Source: Haloprofundus marisrubri
Lineage (GTDB): Archaea > Halobacteriota > Halobacteria > Halobacteriales > Haloferacaceae
Assembly (NCBI RefSeq): GCF_001469955.1
Contig: NZ_LOPU01000016.1
Span: forward strand, 186,001-250,000
Reading direction: 5' to 3'
DNA: 64,000 bases
The stretch's first letter is position 1. Every line of letters begins with the position of its first letter. A model generated the notes under the pieces. It saw nothing but the letters and a program-made list of their open reading frames with translations, did no database searches and had not been told where the DNA came from. Both the position numbers and the translations under genes were made by a program. This document shows, in pieces, positions 29,239 to 38,337 of this stretch.

Positions 29239-29916
29239 ATGATTCTGGTTCTGGCAAACGAAGTGAATCCCAAAGCGAACTACTTCGTTCACGAACTCGC
29301 CAGCTACTTTCCGGACGCCGTCGTCCACGACTACGCCCGCGACGGCGGCCCACGAACCGTCGCGGCACTGGACGATATCGAAAGCGTCGACGACGTGTCG
29401 ACCGTCGACGGCGTCGTTCTCTCGGGCAGCACCGCGGGCGTCTACGAGTCCGACGCCTACCCGTGGATGGACGACCAGCGAACGCTGGTTCGTGACCTAC
29501 TAAACGAGAACGTGCCGACGCTCGGCGTCTGTTTCGGCCACCAACTCGTCAACGACGCGCTCGGCGGCACTGTCGAGCATCGTGGACTGAAAGCGACACT
29601 CGTTTCGCTGGACCTCGCAGACGACCCGCTGTTTTCGGGCGTAGACGAGACCGTTCCGATGGTCCACGGTGACGTGGTCGTCGACGCCGGAACGGGGATG
29701 GAACCGATAGCTAGCGCCGACTACTATCCGCTCGTTGCGACGCGACACGAGAACGCGCCGCTGTGGACGACGCAGTTCCATCCGGAGTTCACGAGCGCGC
29801 TCCACGGACGAGTTCGACGCGACTTCGGCTGGACCGACTCCGAACGAACGTTCGACGAGGTGACGGCCGCACGCGTGTTCGAGAACTTCCGGCGACTCGC
29901 GGGCGACTCGGTGTAA
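29239..29916 (+). CDS. Class I glutamine amidotransferase (GATase1)
   Basis: This glutaminase-type hydrolase of 225 residues resembles the standalone GMP-synthase-like group. The triad is visible: Cys98 in GVCFGHQL and the pair His/Glu in [10 protein letters not shown]. The oxyanion-strand [10 protein letters not shown] is present. No synthetase partner is nearby, so its acceptor is unknown. ATG 29239 was chosen because upstream codons cover the rpl10e promoter region. Confidence 0.9.
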   Translation: MILVLANEVNPKANYFVHELASYFPDAVVHDYARDGGPRTVAALDDIESVDDVSTVDGVVLSGSTAGVYESDAYPWMDDQRTLVRDLLNENVPTLGVCFGHQLVNDALGGTVEHRGLKATLVSLDLADDPLFSGVDETVPMVHGDVVVDAGTGMEPIASADYYPLVATRHENAPLWTTQFHPEFTSALHGRVRRDFGWTDSERTFDEVTAARVFENFRRLAGDSV

Positions 29917-29944
29917 GCTCTGGGCATCGTATCGCTCCCGTCAT

Positions 29945-30808
29945 CTACTCCTCGCTTTTCTCCGGTGGCCGCCCCGTCGTCGGGTCCAGTGCGACGAACT
30001 CCAAGCCGTGTTGGTCGAGAAGCGCCGCCGCACGGTCTGTAACCGACGGCGCGACCAGAATCCCGCGAACCGTCGCACCGTCACCGAACTCCTCGCGGAG
30101 TGCAGCGACGTACCGCTGTAACTGCCCTGCCGCCGAGGGACCGACCCGCCGCCGTTTCAACTCTACCGCGACGGCGACGCCCTCGTCGTCTTCTCCATAT
30201 ATGTCGATTGGCCCGGCGCTCGTCTCGCGCTCTGTCGCCAGCGGGAGAAAGCCGGACTCGACGAGTTCGGGGTCGTCGAGGATGTGCTGTCGAAGGTCCT
30301 CCTCGCTGCCCTGCAAGTCGAGGTCTCGCCCTCCCGTGACCGACAGCGCCGAGAACTGGTGAACCGCCTCGAAGCGAACGTCGAGCGTCTCCGCGGGAGT
30401 CGTGCGCTCGCTGCGAATCCGGAACTGACCGTCCCGGACCGCGGCGTGGTGTTCGCTGCCCGGCGGTTGCCAGTTGACGGGTGTTCGTTTCTCGTCGGTG
30501 TGGACGAGCGCCGCGCCGTCGGGCTTGAGAATCACGAGTCGGTTGCCCAACCCGAGCGTGCTCGCGGCGCGGCCGTCGTACTCGACGGTGCAGCGGCCGA
30601 ACAGCGTTATCATGTCACCGCGCTCGAACGCGTCTTCGGTCTGCCAGAGCACTTCGCGGTGCGTCGGACGAGACAGCGTCACCGCGTCCGTTCGGAGACC
30701 TGTCTCGGCACCGGCGATGTTCTCGTCGTCTTCGGCATCGTGGTCGGAGTCGCCATCGTCACCGCTCTCGACTTCTTCGACTTCCCCGACCCGCTCGTCG
30801 TCCGTCAT
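29945..30808 (-). CDS. nucS: Endonuclease NucS (EndoMS)
   Basis: NucS/EndoMS cuts mismatched or branched DNA and in some archaea and actinobacteria provides mismatch repair. The 287 residues have an acidic N-terminal stretch, an N-terminal beta domain with ITLFGRCTVEYDGRAASTLG, and the nuclease domain with GPIDIYGEDDEG...VAVELKRRRVG followed by QLQRYVAALREE. D, E and K of the RecB-like motif are present. ATG 30806-30808 (MTDDERVGEV) was chosen because the upstream in-frame part is Arg/His-rich. The PIP-like C-terminus is not obvious. Confidence 0.95.
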   Translation of the reverse strand: MTDDERVGEVEEVESGDDGDSDHDAEDDENIAGAETGLRTDAVTLSRPTHREVLWQTEDAFERGDMITLFGRCTVEYDGRAASTLGLGNRLVILKPDGAALVHTDEKRTPVNWQPPGSEHHAAVRDGQFRIRSERTTPAETLDVRFEAVHQFSALSVTGGRDLDLQGSEEDLRQHILDDPELVESGFLPLATERETSAGPIDIYGEDDEGVAVAVELKRRRVGPSAAGQLQRYVAALREEFGDGATVRGILVAPSVTDRAAALLDQHGLEFVALDPTTGRPPEKSEE

Positions 30809-30954
30809 TCGTGGTTTTCGAACCTTCGGGTGGTAACGACAAAAGCGACTCGCGTCCGGGCGGTTGCGATGGAGGCAATGATGTAGCCGTCGCTCGCCGG
30901 GAGAGTCCAATAAAAGGGTGTTCGAGAGTAATCGCGTTCTGAAAAGAACGGCGT

Positions 30955-31149
30955 TTACAGTCGGGTGACGTTCGTCGCGCGCGGACCTTTCGGGGCCTGC
31001 TCGATGTCGAACTCGACTTCCTGACCCTCTTCGAGGTCCGGGCCGCCGACGTCTTCCATGTGGAAGAACACGTCGTCGTCTGCGTCTTCAGTTTTGATGA
31101 ATCCGTAACCGCCAGTGTCGTTGAAAAAGTCAACCGTACCAGTTGCCAT
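30955..31149 (-). CDS. cspA: Cold-shock protein (CspA family)
   Basis: This 64-residue single-domain OB-fold protein binds single-stranded nucleic acid. Both RNP motifs are intact: GGYGFIKT (RNP1) near residue 14 and VFFHMEDV (RNP2) near residue 27. It ends in the typical GPRATNVTRL. ATG 31147-31149 (MATGTVDFF) was chosen over a 10-codon extension. It stands alone with its own promoter region. Confidence 0.96.
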   Translation of the reverse strand: MATGTVDFFNDTGGYGFIKTEDADDDVFFHMEDVGGPDLEEGQEVEFDIEQAPKGPRATNVTRL

Positions 31150-31298
31150 TACTTTTGAGAGGAGTCCGTCGGTACTCATAACCCTTCCGAGTCTTCGGTG
31201 TTAGTTGAATCGAACAACCCGGCGAGAGCGGCGCTCGGCGGTGAACTCGTGCACCCCGCTCTCGAATCTCCTTCTCCGGTCGTTCTCCTCGAAGCACG

Positions 31299-31814
31299 CT
31301 ACAGATACCGTTCGAGCAGGTCGCCGTCGTGGAGTCGCTCCGGAAGCGTCTCGAACCAGCGCGCCGCAGTTATCTCGTCCGCCGAGACGCCCAACTGCTC
31401 TGTACTCGGTATCTCTCCTTCTGCACGCGCCGCGTAGACGACGTACTCGGCCGAAAATGCAGCCTCACCGGCTTCGTTCTCGTAGCTCTGGTCGACGACG
31501 ACGACCACGTTTTCGATGGTCGCCTCCAACCCGGTCTCCTCCCGTACTTCACGCTGGGCGGCCGCTACCGGGCGCTCGCCGGGTTCGACAGCGCCGCCGG
31601 GGAGAATCCAGCCACGGGACCACCGATTCTGTACCAAGGCGGTTCGTCCCTCGGAGTCCCGCACCCGCGCCGCGGCAGTGCGTGCGGTTCCGTTCTCGGC
31701 CCACTCGCGGAACGACGCCAGTCGCTCCTCGGAGAGTCGTATCGTCTGTCGCTCGCGGGGGGCGTCTGGAGCGAATCGGTCGGGCATCTCGGGTATCTCA
31801 GGCACCTCGGTCAT
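31299..31814 (-). CDS. Nudix hydrolase
   Basis: This 171-residue phosphoanhydride hydrolase has a complete Nudix box: G-A-V-E-P-G-E followed seven residues later by REVREETGL (about residues 74-96). The first 40 residues form a Pro/Glu-rich N-terminus. The nucleotide substrate is unknown. It begins ten bases downstream of the MATE gene stop on the same strand, so it is probably cotranscribed with it. Confidence 0.92.
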   Translation of the reverse strand: MTEVPEIPEMPDRFAPDAPRERQTIRLSEERLASFREWAENGTARTAAARVRDSEGRTALVQNRWSRGWILPGGAVEPGERPVAAAQREVREETGLEATIENVVVVVDQSYENEAGEAAFSAEYVVYAARAEGEIPSTEQLGVSADEITAARWFETLPERLHDGDLLERYL

Positions 31815-31823
31815 TTCGGAAGC

Positions 31824-33269
31824 TCAGTCGTCTGCGACTGCCGACCCCGGACGGAACTTCCGACTGACGAGTTTCCACTTGCCGGTGGAGAAGCGGTAGT
31901 AGTTGAGCGCCGCCGGCACCGTCGTCTCCGCGACGAACGAGAGATACAGCCCCCAGTAGGCGAGTTCGGTCGTCGCACCGAGATAGGCGACCGGAATCGA
32001 GAACGCGAACATTCCGAGCGCTTGGCTGAGGAACGGCCACGTCGTGTCGCCGCTGGCGTCGAGCGGACCCGCCGAAGCCCCGCTGACGCCCTGTGCGATG
32101 ACCGCGAAACAGGAGACGTAGACGAGCGTCACCGCGGTAGAGAACGACGGGTCGGCGCGCGACCCGACGAACCCGAGGACGATGGGTTCGGCGAACACCG
32201 CGACCACCGCCGCCGCGACGACGTACGTGGCGACCGAGAACAGCACGATTTCTCGGCCGTACGCCTCGGCGGTCCGCTCGTTTCCGGAGCCGAGTTCCTG
32301 CCCGACGAGACTGCTCGACGCGAGGCCGAAGCCCCACCCGGGTGTGTTCATGATGCCCCAGATGCGGCGACTGATGACGTAGGCGGCCAGCACCGGCGCG
32401 CCGAACATGCCGACGATTGCGAGCATCGGGAAGTTGGCGACGGTCCACACCATGCTCCGGCCGACGACCGGGAGGCCGATTTCGACTATCTGTCGCATCG
32501 TCGGCCAGTCGACGTAGCTCCCGGTGAGGTCGACGGTGACGGGCAGTTCACCCGCGCCCGGAAGTCGCCCGGTGACGACGCCGACGGTGAACGCGACGGT
32601 CACGAGAACGTTCGCCAAGAGCGTGCCGTACGCCGCGCCCGCGACGCCCAAATCGAAGCCGAAGATGAACAGCGCGCTGAAGACGATGTTCGATATCGCG
32701 CCGCCGGCGCGGACGAGCATAGGGGTCCACGCGTCGTCGACGCCGATGTAGATGCGACTGCCGATGAGGTTGACGCCTGCAAAGGGGACCGCAAAGCCGA
32801 CGATTTGGAGGTAAACCGCGCCGAACGTGATGGCTTCGGCCTCGTTGTTGATGAGACCGACGAGTTCCGTCGGGAGGAAGACGAACGCGAGCATCACCGG
32901 AATCGTCGCGGCGACGACGACGAGAAGACTGGAGCGAACGGCTTGGCCGAGTTCGTCGAACGCGTTCGCACCGTATCGCTGTGAGACCAACGCGATGGTT
33001 CCGGCGGCGAATCCGCCACCGAGCGCGAACGCGATACCCCAGTAGGCGCTCGCCAGACCGACGCCGGCGATGGCGGCGGGGCCGATAGCGATACCGACCA
33101 TCGCCACGTCGACGGCGTTTTTCGACATTCGGGCGACGCCGGTGACGATGCGCGGCCAGGAGAGGTCGGTGGTTCGACGGACTCGCTCGGGGGCGACGAG
33201 ACCGATTCTCGCCAGTGCGAGTCCGATGAGTAAGATTACACCTCGAATAGGATTTGGAAAGCGGGACAC
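31824..33269 (-). CDS. MATE-family efflux transporter
   Basis: This secondary exporter of the multidrug and toxin extrusion family has 481 residues and about 12 hydrophobic spans in two pseudo-symmetric halves (for example FGAVYLQIVGFAVPFAGVNL and LVYVSCFAVIAQGVSGASAG). It likely uses a sodium or proton gradient. Substrates cannot be read from the sequence. It lies upstream of the Nudix gene and divergent from a 31-codon plus-strand frame. Confidence 0.93.
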   Translation of the reverse strand: MSRFPNPIRGVILLIGLALARIGLVAPERVRRTTDLSWPRIVTGVARMSKNAVDVAMVGIAIGPAAIAGVGLASAYWGIAFALGGGFAAGTIALVSQRYGANAFDELGQAVRSSLLVVVAATIPVMLAFVFLPTELVGLINNEAEAITFGAVYLQIVGFAVPFAGVNLIGSRIYIGVDDAWTPMLVRAGGAISNIVFSALFIFGFDLGVAGAAYGTLLANVLVTVAFTVGVVTGRLPGAGELPVTVDLTGSYVDWPTMRQIVEIGLPVVGRSMVWTVANFPMLAIVGMFGAPVLAAYVISRRIWGIMNTPGWGFGLASSSLVGQELGSGNERTAEAYGREIVLFSVATYVVAAAVVAVFAEPIVLGFVGSRADPSFSTAVTLVYVSCFAVIAQGVSGASAGPLDASGDTTWPFLSQALGMFAFSIPVAYLGATTELAYWGLYLSFVAETTVPAALNYYRFSTGKWKLVSRKFRPGSAVADD

Positions 33270-33442
33270 TCGTTACTGTAGTATTTCGAACCGAAACCAT
33301 AGGTCTTTCTTCATCGGAACGCCGTGCGAATAGATGTCTCGCTACCATGCCTCACACCGGCGTAGTCCGAGGCTCGGAGCCTCGACGCACCCGGCACCTG
33401 CAACCCGAAGCACGATACCGCTCGGTGTGGCACACTCTCGTG

Positions 33443-33538
33443 ATGTTCAGAGCTATCCGCTCGCTGTTGCGAACGATAATCAACTTCATTATCGCCGTCA
33501 TCACGTTCCCACTCCGACTGCTTCGGTCGTTGCTGTAA
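33443..33538 (+). CDS. Possible 31-residue amphipathic membrane peptide
   Basis: ATG 33443 opens a 31-codon frame rich in I, L, F and R, with a basic start (MFRAIRSLLRTI) and a basic end (PLRLLRSLL). It looks like a short membrane-surface or single-span peptide, not like a shadow of another gene, because no gene overlaps it. The gap between MATE and GNAT genes would otherwise be empty. No family is recognised; expression is untested. Confidence 0.4.
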   Translation: MFRAIRSLLRTIINFIIAVITFPLRLLRSLL

Positions 33539-33565
33539 CCCGAGCTATCGAAGGGAACGGCCCGA

Positions 33566-34183
33566 CTACTCCGTGAGCGACCGTTTCATGAAACCCCAGT
33601 CGTCACGAATCTCGGCTGGGGCGTGTGACTCATCGTACGCGGGCGTGAACTCGAACCCGAGTTCACCGTACAACGAGCGTGCGCTCTCGTGGTACGGCGC
33701 GACGCCCAGTCGGAGCGTCTCGAAGCCGTCGGCTCTCGCCGCCGCAAGCAACGACTCCACGAGTTCACGCCCGATACCCCGTCCTCGATACGACGGTCTC
33801 ACGTAGAGTCGCTTGACCTCCGCCGTCGTCTCGTCGAGTCGCTTCAGTTGAATCGACCCGGCCGGTTTCTCCTCGGTTCGCTTCTCGCGGTGGAGTGCCA
33901 GAAACAACGGTTTCTCAATCGTCGCCGACGCGAGTCGTTCGAGGTCGGCGGCGACTATCTCCTCGGGAGATGCACCGAACTCCTCGTCGTCGAACCAGGC
34001 CCGTCCCTGTTCGTTTGCTTCGACGAAGTAGTCGACGAGCAACGCACGGAGTTCGTCCTCGTACCCGTCGAGGTCCGTTCGGACCACTGCTGTCGTCTTC
34101 ACGTCAGTTGTCTGTCGGTCGAGTCGAAAAGAACCCACTGGTCGCTGAAACGGTGTCCCGTCGGACACCGACGAACGTCTCAT
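33566..34183 (-). CDS. GNAT-family N-acetyltransferase
   Basis: This acetyl-CoA-dependent acyltransferase shows the GNAT core: VKRLYVRPSYRGRGIGRELVESLL (acetyl-CoA loop R-G-x-G-x-G/A), then LRLGVAPYHESARSLYGELGFEF. As given it has 205 residues, but the first 27 are Arg/Ser/Pro-rich, and a GTG at 34100-34102 (VKTTAVVRTD) may be the true start, giving 178 residues. The acceptor is unknown. It is divergent from the HerA-like gene at 34336. Confidence 0.85.
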   Translation of the reverse strand: MRRSSVSDGTPFQRPVGSFRLDRQTTDVKTTAVVRTDLDGYEDELRALLVDYFVEANEQGRAWFDDEEFGASPEEIVAADLERLASATIEKPLFLALHREKRTEEKPAGSIQLKRLDETTAEVKRLYVRPSYRGRGIGRELVESLLAAARADGFETLRLGVAPYHESARSLYGELGFEFTPAYDESHAPAEIRDDWGFMKRSLTE

Positions 34184-34335
34184 CTATCTCCGTTCTGTAC
34201 TCTCCGTTCGGTCGTAACGAACGTATTTGCCGCCAGCAGGTGAGTATACCCCGACTGTGCCGTCGCTGCGCCCTCACTGCATCGTCGGTTCGGCGTCGTG
34301 GCGTCGTCGTTGCGCCAGTCACGAGTGGGTATCCA

Positions 34336-36012
34336 ATGAGTGGTCACGAACCAGACACCGAAAACAGCACGAACGAACAGGCGTTAGAGGTCCTTAGAGC
34401 CGGGCTGAGGGGCCTCCACGACCAGCTAGAAGAGCAAGCCGTCCACAACGTGGCGCAGGTCGCGTACTCGACTGACGGACGGACGTTCGAGTACGAAGCG
34501 CCGCTCTCGTTTCCCTTTCCGGTCGGCAGCTACGTTCTCCTACAGAGCGCTGACGGCCAAGAGTATCTGGGTCAGATAACGACGAAAGAGACCGTCAAAC
34601 AGCAGGGTGCGGAAGTCGACTTTTCGATAGACGAACGGCAGGCCGACTTGTTCCCGGAGGGACTGAGTATCACCGGCATCAGAGACCGTCTGCGTGTACT
34701 GGCGCTCGAAGGGTCCGGCGTTCTTCTCGGGACCGTGAGCGCCGACAGCATCTCCCCAACCACGAGCAGCGATACCTTCCGAAAGGCCACCGTCGCTCGG
34801 GTCGATGCTGCTGTCGTCAGTCGCTATCTGTCCGGCTCCAGTGAGCGTGCGAAACTACCGGTCGGACGGGCGCTGTACGTGGACGGTGAGGCGACTGTCA
34901 GCCTCGACGCAGGCGGGTTTGCCCGACACACGTTTCTCTGTGGTCAGTCCGGTTCGGGGAAGACGTTCTCGCTCGGTATCGTCCTCGAACAACTGTTGCT
35001 CGAAACGGACCTCCGGATACTCGTTATTGACCCCAACTCCGACTTCGTCAATCTGAACCAAGTTCGCCCCCACGAGGAGGTCAACCAGTTCCGGTCTGCT
35101 CCGCTCTCCGAAGACGCGTACGACGCACTGAAAGAGCGCTATCAGGATGCGACCGCCTCGCTACAGGTCTGTCGACCGGCGTCGATGGCCACCGACGGTG
35201 ACGACGTGCTGCGGGTTCGCTTCGGCGACCTCAGTCGACGCGAACAGGCGACGGTTCTCGGCCTCGACCCGCTCGAAGACCGCGAGGAGTTCAACGCCTT
35301 CTGGAACACGATAGACGATATCGGTCGACAGGACTACTCGTGGGACGACGTGCGAGACGCCGTCTCTCACGACTACTCGGCGGAGGCCCGCCAGCTTGGT
35401 ATGCGCATCGAGAATCTGGGCCTCGCCGAGTGGGAGGTGTGGTGTTCGCGGGGTGAGACGTCGCTCGTCGACACGATTGCGCACTCCGACTGGCGGTGTC
35501 TCGTCCTCGACATCGGAACGTCCGGGTCGCCGTCGGAGAAGATGGTCATCACCAACGCCGTCCTCACCCGCCTCTGGGAGGAGCGTAACCAGCGTCGCCC
35601 GACGCTCGTCGTCGTCGACGAAGCTCACAACGTCTGTCCACGGAACCCGGCCGACGATTTGCAGTCGATTTCGACCGAAGCGGTGGCTCGTATCGCGGCC
35701 GAGGGCCGTAAGTACGGACTGTACCTACTGCTGTCGACGCAACAACCCGGCAAGATTCAGGCGAACACTCTGTCGCAGTGTGCGAACCTGCTGCTGATGC
35801 GGATGAACTCCACCCCGGACTTGACGCAGTTGGGGGATATCTTCTCACACGTCCCCACCAGCCTGCTCGAAGAGGCGAGCAAGTTCGGACTCGGCGAAAC
35901 GGTGATTGGGGGACGTCTCGTCGGGAATCCGACGTTCGCCAAGTTCGAGGGTCGGCTGTCGGTCGAAGGTGGTGGCGACGTCTCGAAGGCGTGGGCGACA
36001 CCCCACGAGTGA
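34336..36012 (+). CDS. HerA-like ATPase with N-terminal barrel domain
   Basis: This 558-residue ATPase of the HerA-FtsK superfamily starts at ATG 34336 (MSGHEPDTEN). An N-terminal beta-barrel-like domain (about residues 40-200, with FPFPVGSYVLLQ and EYLGQITTKE) resembles the HAS-barrel. Walker A is GQSGSGKT near residue 205 and Walker B LVVVDEAHN near residue 430, followed by an arginine-rich region and LLLSTQQPGKIQ. No NurA, Mre11, Rad50, SIR2 or nuclease gene is adjacent, so its partner is unknown. Its 3' end is 49 bases from a copy of the tRNA-Phe 3' end. Confidence 0.87.
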   Translation: MSGHEPDTENSTNEQALEVLRAGLRGLHDQLEEQAVHNVAQVAYSTDGRTFEYEAPLSFPFPVGSYVLLQSADGQEYLGQITTKETVKQQGAEVDFSIDERQADLFPEGLSITGIRDRLRVLALEGSGVLLGTVSADSISPTTSSDTFRKATVARVDAAVVSRYLSGSSERAKLPVGRALYVDGEATVSLDAGGFARHTFLCGQSGSGKTFSLGIVLEQLLLETDLRILVIDPNSDFVNLNQVRPHEEVNQFRSAPLSEDAYDALKERYQDATASLQVCRPASMATDGDDVLRVRFGDLSRREQATVLGLDPLEDREEFNAFWNTIDDIGRQDYSWDDVRDAVSHDYSAEARQLGMRIENLGLAEWEVWCSRGETSLVDTIAHSDWRCLVLDIGTSGSPSEKMVITNAVLTRLWEERNQRRPTLVVVDEAHNVCPRNPADDLQSISTEAVARIAAEGRKYGLYLLLSTQQPGKIQANTLSQCANLLLMRMNSTPDLTQLGDIFSHVPTSLLEEASKFGLGETVIGGRLVGNPTFAKFEGRLSVEGGGDVSKAWATPHE

Positions 36013-36060
36013 GTCCCGATTTCGACGAGACGCCTCGCTGTGAAGTCGGAATCAGAAGAA

Positions 36061-36083
36061 TGCCGCCTCCCGGATTTGAACCG
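36061..36083 (-). repeat. Copy of the tRNA-Phe 3' end
   Basis: These 23 bases are identical to the 3' end of tRNA-Phe (acceptor and T-arm; tRNA positions 36206-36228). The copy lacks the rest of the tRNA. Its T-arm part also forms one arm of a long hairpin (see 36072-36139). It may be an integration footprint or an unrecognised downstream element. Confidence 0.85.
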
Positions 36084-36139
36084 AGTCGAGACGGACCGCT
36101 CGCTTCGCTCGCGGTTGCGACTCGCCGGGTTCAGAATCC
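36072..36139. repeat. Long hairpin using the tRNA-Phe T-arm copy as one arm
   Basis: GGATTTGAACCGAGTCG at 36072-36088 pairs with 36118-36139 (CGACTC, a four-base bulge, GGTTC, AG bulge, AATCC) to give 16 base pairs. Between the arms, CCGCTCGC...GCGG forms a second nested stem. The 68-base structure would fold in RNA of either strand. Confidence 0.65.
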
Positions 36140-36205
36140 GCTCGCAGAGCAGTTTCACCGCTCACCGCCGCAGTCGCTCCGCTCTTTCGTCGGTTCGCAG
36201 GAAAA

Positions 36206-36279
36206 TGCCGCCTCCCGGATTTGAACCGGGGACAGCTCGATCTTCAGTCGAGTGCTCTCCCAGTCTGAGCTAAGGCGGC
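36206..36279 (-). tRNA. tRNA-Phe (GAA)
   Basis: This 74-nt tRNA on the minus strand has acceptor GCCGCCT/AGGCGGC, anticodon stem CTCGA-CTGAAGA-TCGAG with anticodon GAA, and T-arm CCCGG-TTCAAAT-CCGGG. No intron and no encoded CCA. Confidence 0.97.
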
Positions 36280-36379
36280 GCACTCTGATGGATGCGGATG
36301 GTAGCAAAAAGGATTTCGGAACACGGCGACGGGATTCGACGGACAGTCAAGGAGACACGACCCGCGAGGCGACGTTCGC

Positions 36380-36946
36380 TTACGCGACTTTCCGCCGTTC
36401 TTCGAAGCTGAACGTCCCGCTCGCGGTCGTCACCGTCGTCTTGACGGTGATGTAGCCGTCGTTCTGCTTTATCTTGTAGGCGTCCATGTAGCCGAGTTCG
36501 ACGCGAATCGTCTCCTGTTGGCTCGCCGCGGCGTCGACGGAGCCCACTTCGACGTTGCCGTCCCACACTTCGTCGTCGTCCGCGAAGATGTGAACCTCCA
36601 CGTCGATGTCGTCGATGGACTCGTTGCCGGTGTTTCTGACCTCTGCGGTCACGTCCCGACACGTCGTTCCGCACTCCTCGATTTCTCCGACCGAGAACCG
36701 AAGGGGTTGGTCGTACGCGTCCTGTACGGCTTCGTCGCCCCCGTCGCCTCCGTCCGACGCTGCGCTCGTATCGTCGCTTCCGCCGTCGGTTTTCACGTCG
36801 GGAGATGCGTCGTCGCCGACCTTATCGGTTATGCCATCCACGCCGGCCAAGTCCGCCGGTGTGAACCCGAGCGCCAGTGCGCCGCCGACGCCGGCGACGA
36901 CGACGAGTGCGAGTACGCCGACGCCTGCGAGTGCAGTTCGGAGCAT
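36380..36946 (-). CDS. Exported/membrane-anchored protein, unknown
   Basis: This 188-residue protein has an N-terminal hydrophobic segment (residues 3-28, LRTALAGVGVLALVVVAGVGGALAL without a lipobox), an acidic Ser/Asp/Gly linker to about residue 75, and then an Ig-like beta domain with ECGTTCRDVTAEVRNTGNESIDDIDVEVHIF. Two cysteines (in ECGTTC) could form a disulfide. Strong TATA-like A+T stretches precede it at about 36985-37000. The domain is common on haloarchaeal cell surfaces; no specific role is recognised. Confidence 0.75.
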   Translation of the reverse strand: MLRTALAGVGVLALVVVAGVGGALALGFTPADLAGVDGITDKVGDDASPDVKTDGGSDDTSAASDGGDGGDEAVQDAYDQPLRFSVGEIEECGTTCRDVTAEVRNTGNESIDDIDVEVHIFADDDEVWDGNVEVGSVDAAASQQETIRVELGYMDAYKIKQNDGYITVKTTVTTASGTFSFEERRKVA

Positions 36947-37228
36947 TAGATATTCACCACTAGTAGATAGTCAGCATCAGCTACTTGTATATATTTGTTA
37001 CTGAATATATGAGAAAATACGTCGAATCAGTCACGAACTGAGGCGCCGAATTCGGCGAAAAATACCGTCAGAGGCCGTCCTTTCCGACACCAAAGTTGGA
37101 AATCTGATACATCTCTCCCCGATTTCGTTCGCTCACCGACGGCGAGCGCTCTCGTGGTCACGTTCGGCCGGTCTCCGAGCAGGGCGGTGATTTTTCACCG
37201 TGGTTTGCGATTGCTCGCTCGTCGAACG

Positions 37229-38239
37229 ATGGACGATTCGTCTGCTCCGCCGACCGACCGCGTCGTAACACTTCTCGAACGGACCGAGTCAGCGGAGGCT
37301 GTCGCGTGTCTCGAACGGTTTCGCACTGCATCGGCCGAGACGCGAAAACGCGTCGTGAACTCGGTTCGACAGCTCACCGACGAATCACCGGCGTCGACGG
37401 AGCCGATTCTCCCGGTATTGGCGTCGTTTCTCGTCGACGAAAACAGGTCCGTCCGACTCACCACCGCGAAACTGTTCGTCGCCATCGCGGAAGCCGCCCC
37501 GAGCCTTCTCGTTCCGAACATCCCGTCGCTTGCGAGCCGATTGGCCGACGACGACGAGTTCTACTACGTTCGCGCTCGCGCAGCGGAGGCGCTCGGCTAC
37601 ATCGCACTCGAACATCCGACCGCTGTCGCGTCGCCGGAGACACTCGCGGACCTGCGAGTCGGTCTCTCGTTCGACGAACCCGAGGTGAAAGAGAAGTTGG
37701 CGAAAGCGCTCGAACTCGTTGCACTCGGCAATCCGAAACGACTCAGACATCAGGTGTCGAATCTCGCCTCACATCTCGACGACGAGCGCGTTCTCGTCCG
37801 ATATCATCTGTGTACTGCTCTCGTCGTCGTCGGGTGCGAGTATCCAGCGGCACTCGCCGATGGAAAGCCCGAACTGGCGGACCGACTGTCCGACGAAAAC
37901 GTCTACGTTCGCGGACGGGCGGCAGAAGCGCTCGGAGTTCTTTCGCGGGGGACTTCTGAAGCAACGTCCCTCCCGGAGGTGGCGCTCTCGGCGTTGCGGG
38001 ACGACGACGAGTCGTTCGTCGCTGACCGCGCTCGGTTCGCACTCGGCACGCGAGACGGCGAGACGGATTCGAAGGCGTCGCCCGATAGCATCGGAACCGT
38101 CGAGGCAGTCAACGGAACGACCGACGAGTTCGTCGAGCGTATTGTTTCTCCCGGCGGCGACGACGAGTGTCGAAACTGCGGACTCTCGTTCTCCGAGAGT
38201 CGTCCCCCGATGTGCCCTCGCTGTGGCGTGCCCTGCTGA
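37229..38239 (+). CDS. HEAT-repeat protein with C-terminal zinc ribbon
   Basis: This 336-residue protein is built from HEAT-like helical repeats (for example LLVPNIPSLASRLADDDEF and VRARAAEALGYIALEHP, then VYVRGRAAEALGVLSRG) followed by an acidic linker and a terminal ribbon with C(x2)C near residues 317-320 and CPRCGVPC at the end. HEAT repeats usually bind proteins and the zinc ribbon could be a docking site; function is unknown. ATG 37229 was chosen because upstream codons overlap the promoter region. It immediately precedes the metal-responsive locus but carries no operator of its own. Confidence 0.75.
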   Translation: MDDSSAPPTDRVVTLLERTESAEAVACLERFRTASAETRKRVVNSVRQLTDESPASTEPILPVLASFLVDENRSVRLTTAKLFVAIAEAAPSLLVPNIPSLASRLADDDEFYYVRARAAEALGYIALEHPTAVASPETLADLRVGLSFDEPEVKEKLAKALELVALGNPKRLRHQVSNLASHLDDERVLVRYHLCTALVVVGCEYPAALADGKPELADRLSDENVYVRGRAAEALGVLSRGTSEATSLPEVALSALRDDDESFVADRARFALGTRDGETDSKASPDSIGTVEAVNGTTDEFVERIVSPGGDDECRNCGLSFSESRPPMCPRCGVPC

Positions 38240-38245
38240 GCCTTA

Positions 38246-38263
38246 TTTTAGGCCAGCCGAAAA
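38246..38263. promoter_or_regulatory. DtxR-type operator S1 (imperfect)
   Basis: TTTTAGGCCAGCCGAAAA is a palindrome with one defective arm, centred at 38254.5. It lies 36 bases from S2, the same distance that separates S3 from S4. It resembles the bacterial DtxR/IdeR box (TTAGG-n-CCTAA). Confidence 0.6.
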
Positions 38264-38283
38264 TCCGGAACGGTTATTAGGAA

Positions 38284-38297
38284 TTAGGCAAGCCTAA
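38284..38297. promoter_or_regulatory. DtxR-type operator S2
   Basis: TTAGGCAAGCCTAA is a near-perfect palindrome (arms TTAGGC/GCCTAA), centred at 38290.5. A TATA-like TTATTA lies 14 bases upstream (38274-38279), as in the S4/TATA arrangement. It belongs to the upstream promoter module. Confidence 0.75.
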
Positions 38298-38337
38298 AAC
38301 CACTGGGCTGGCGCAACCTCCTCGGAGACTCGCATAG

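Noticed and set aside
34336-36279. HerA-like gene as cargo of an element integrated in tRNA-Phe
   Set aside because: The tRNA end copy lies between the gene and the tRNA, so the gene is not enclosed by the two copies, and no integrase is present.
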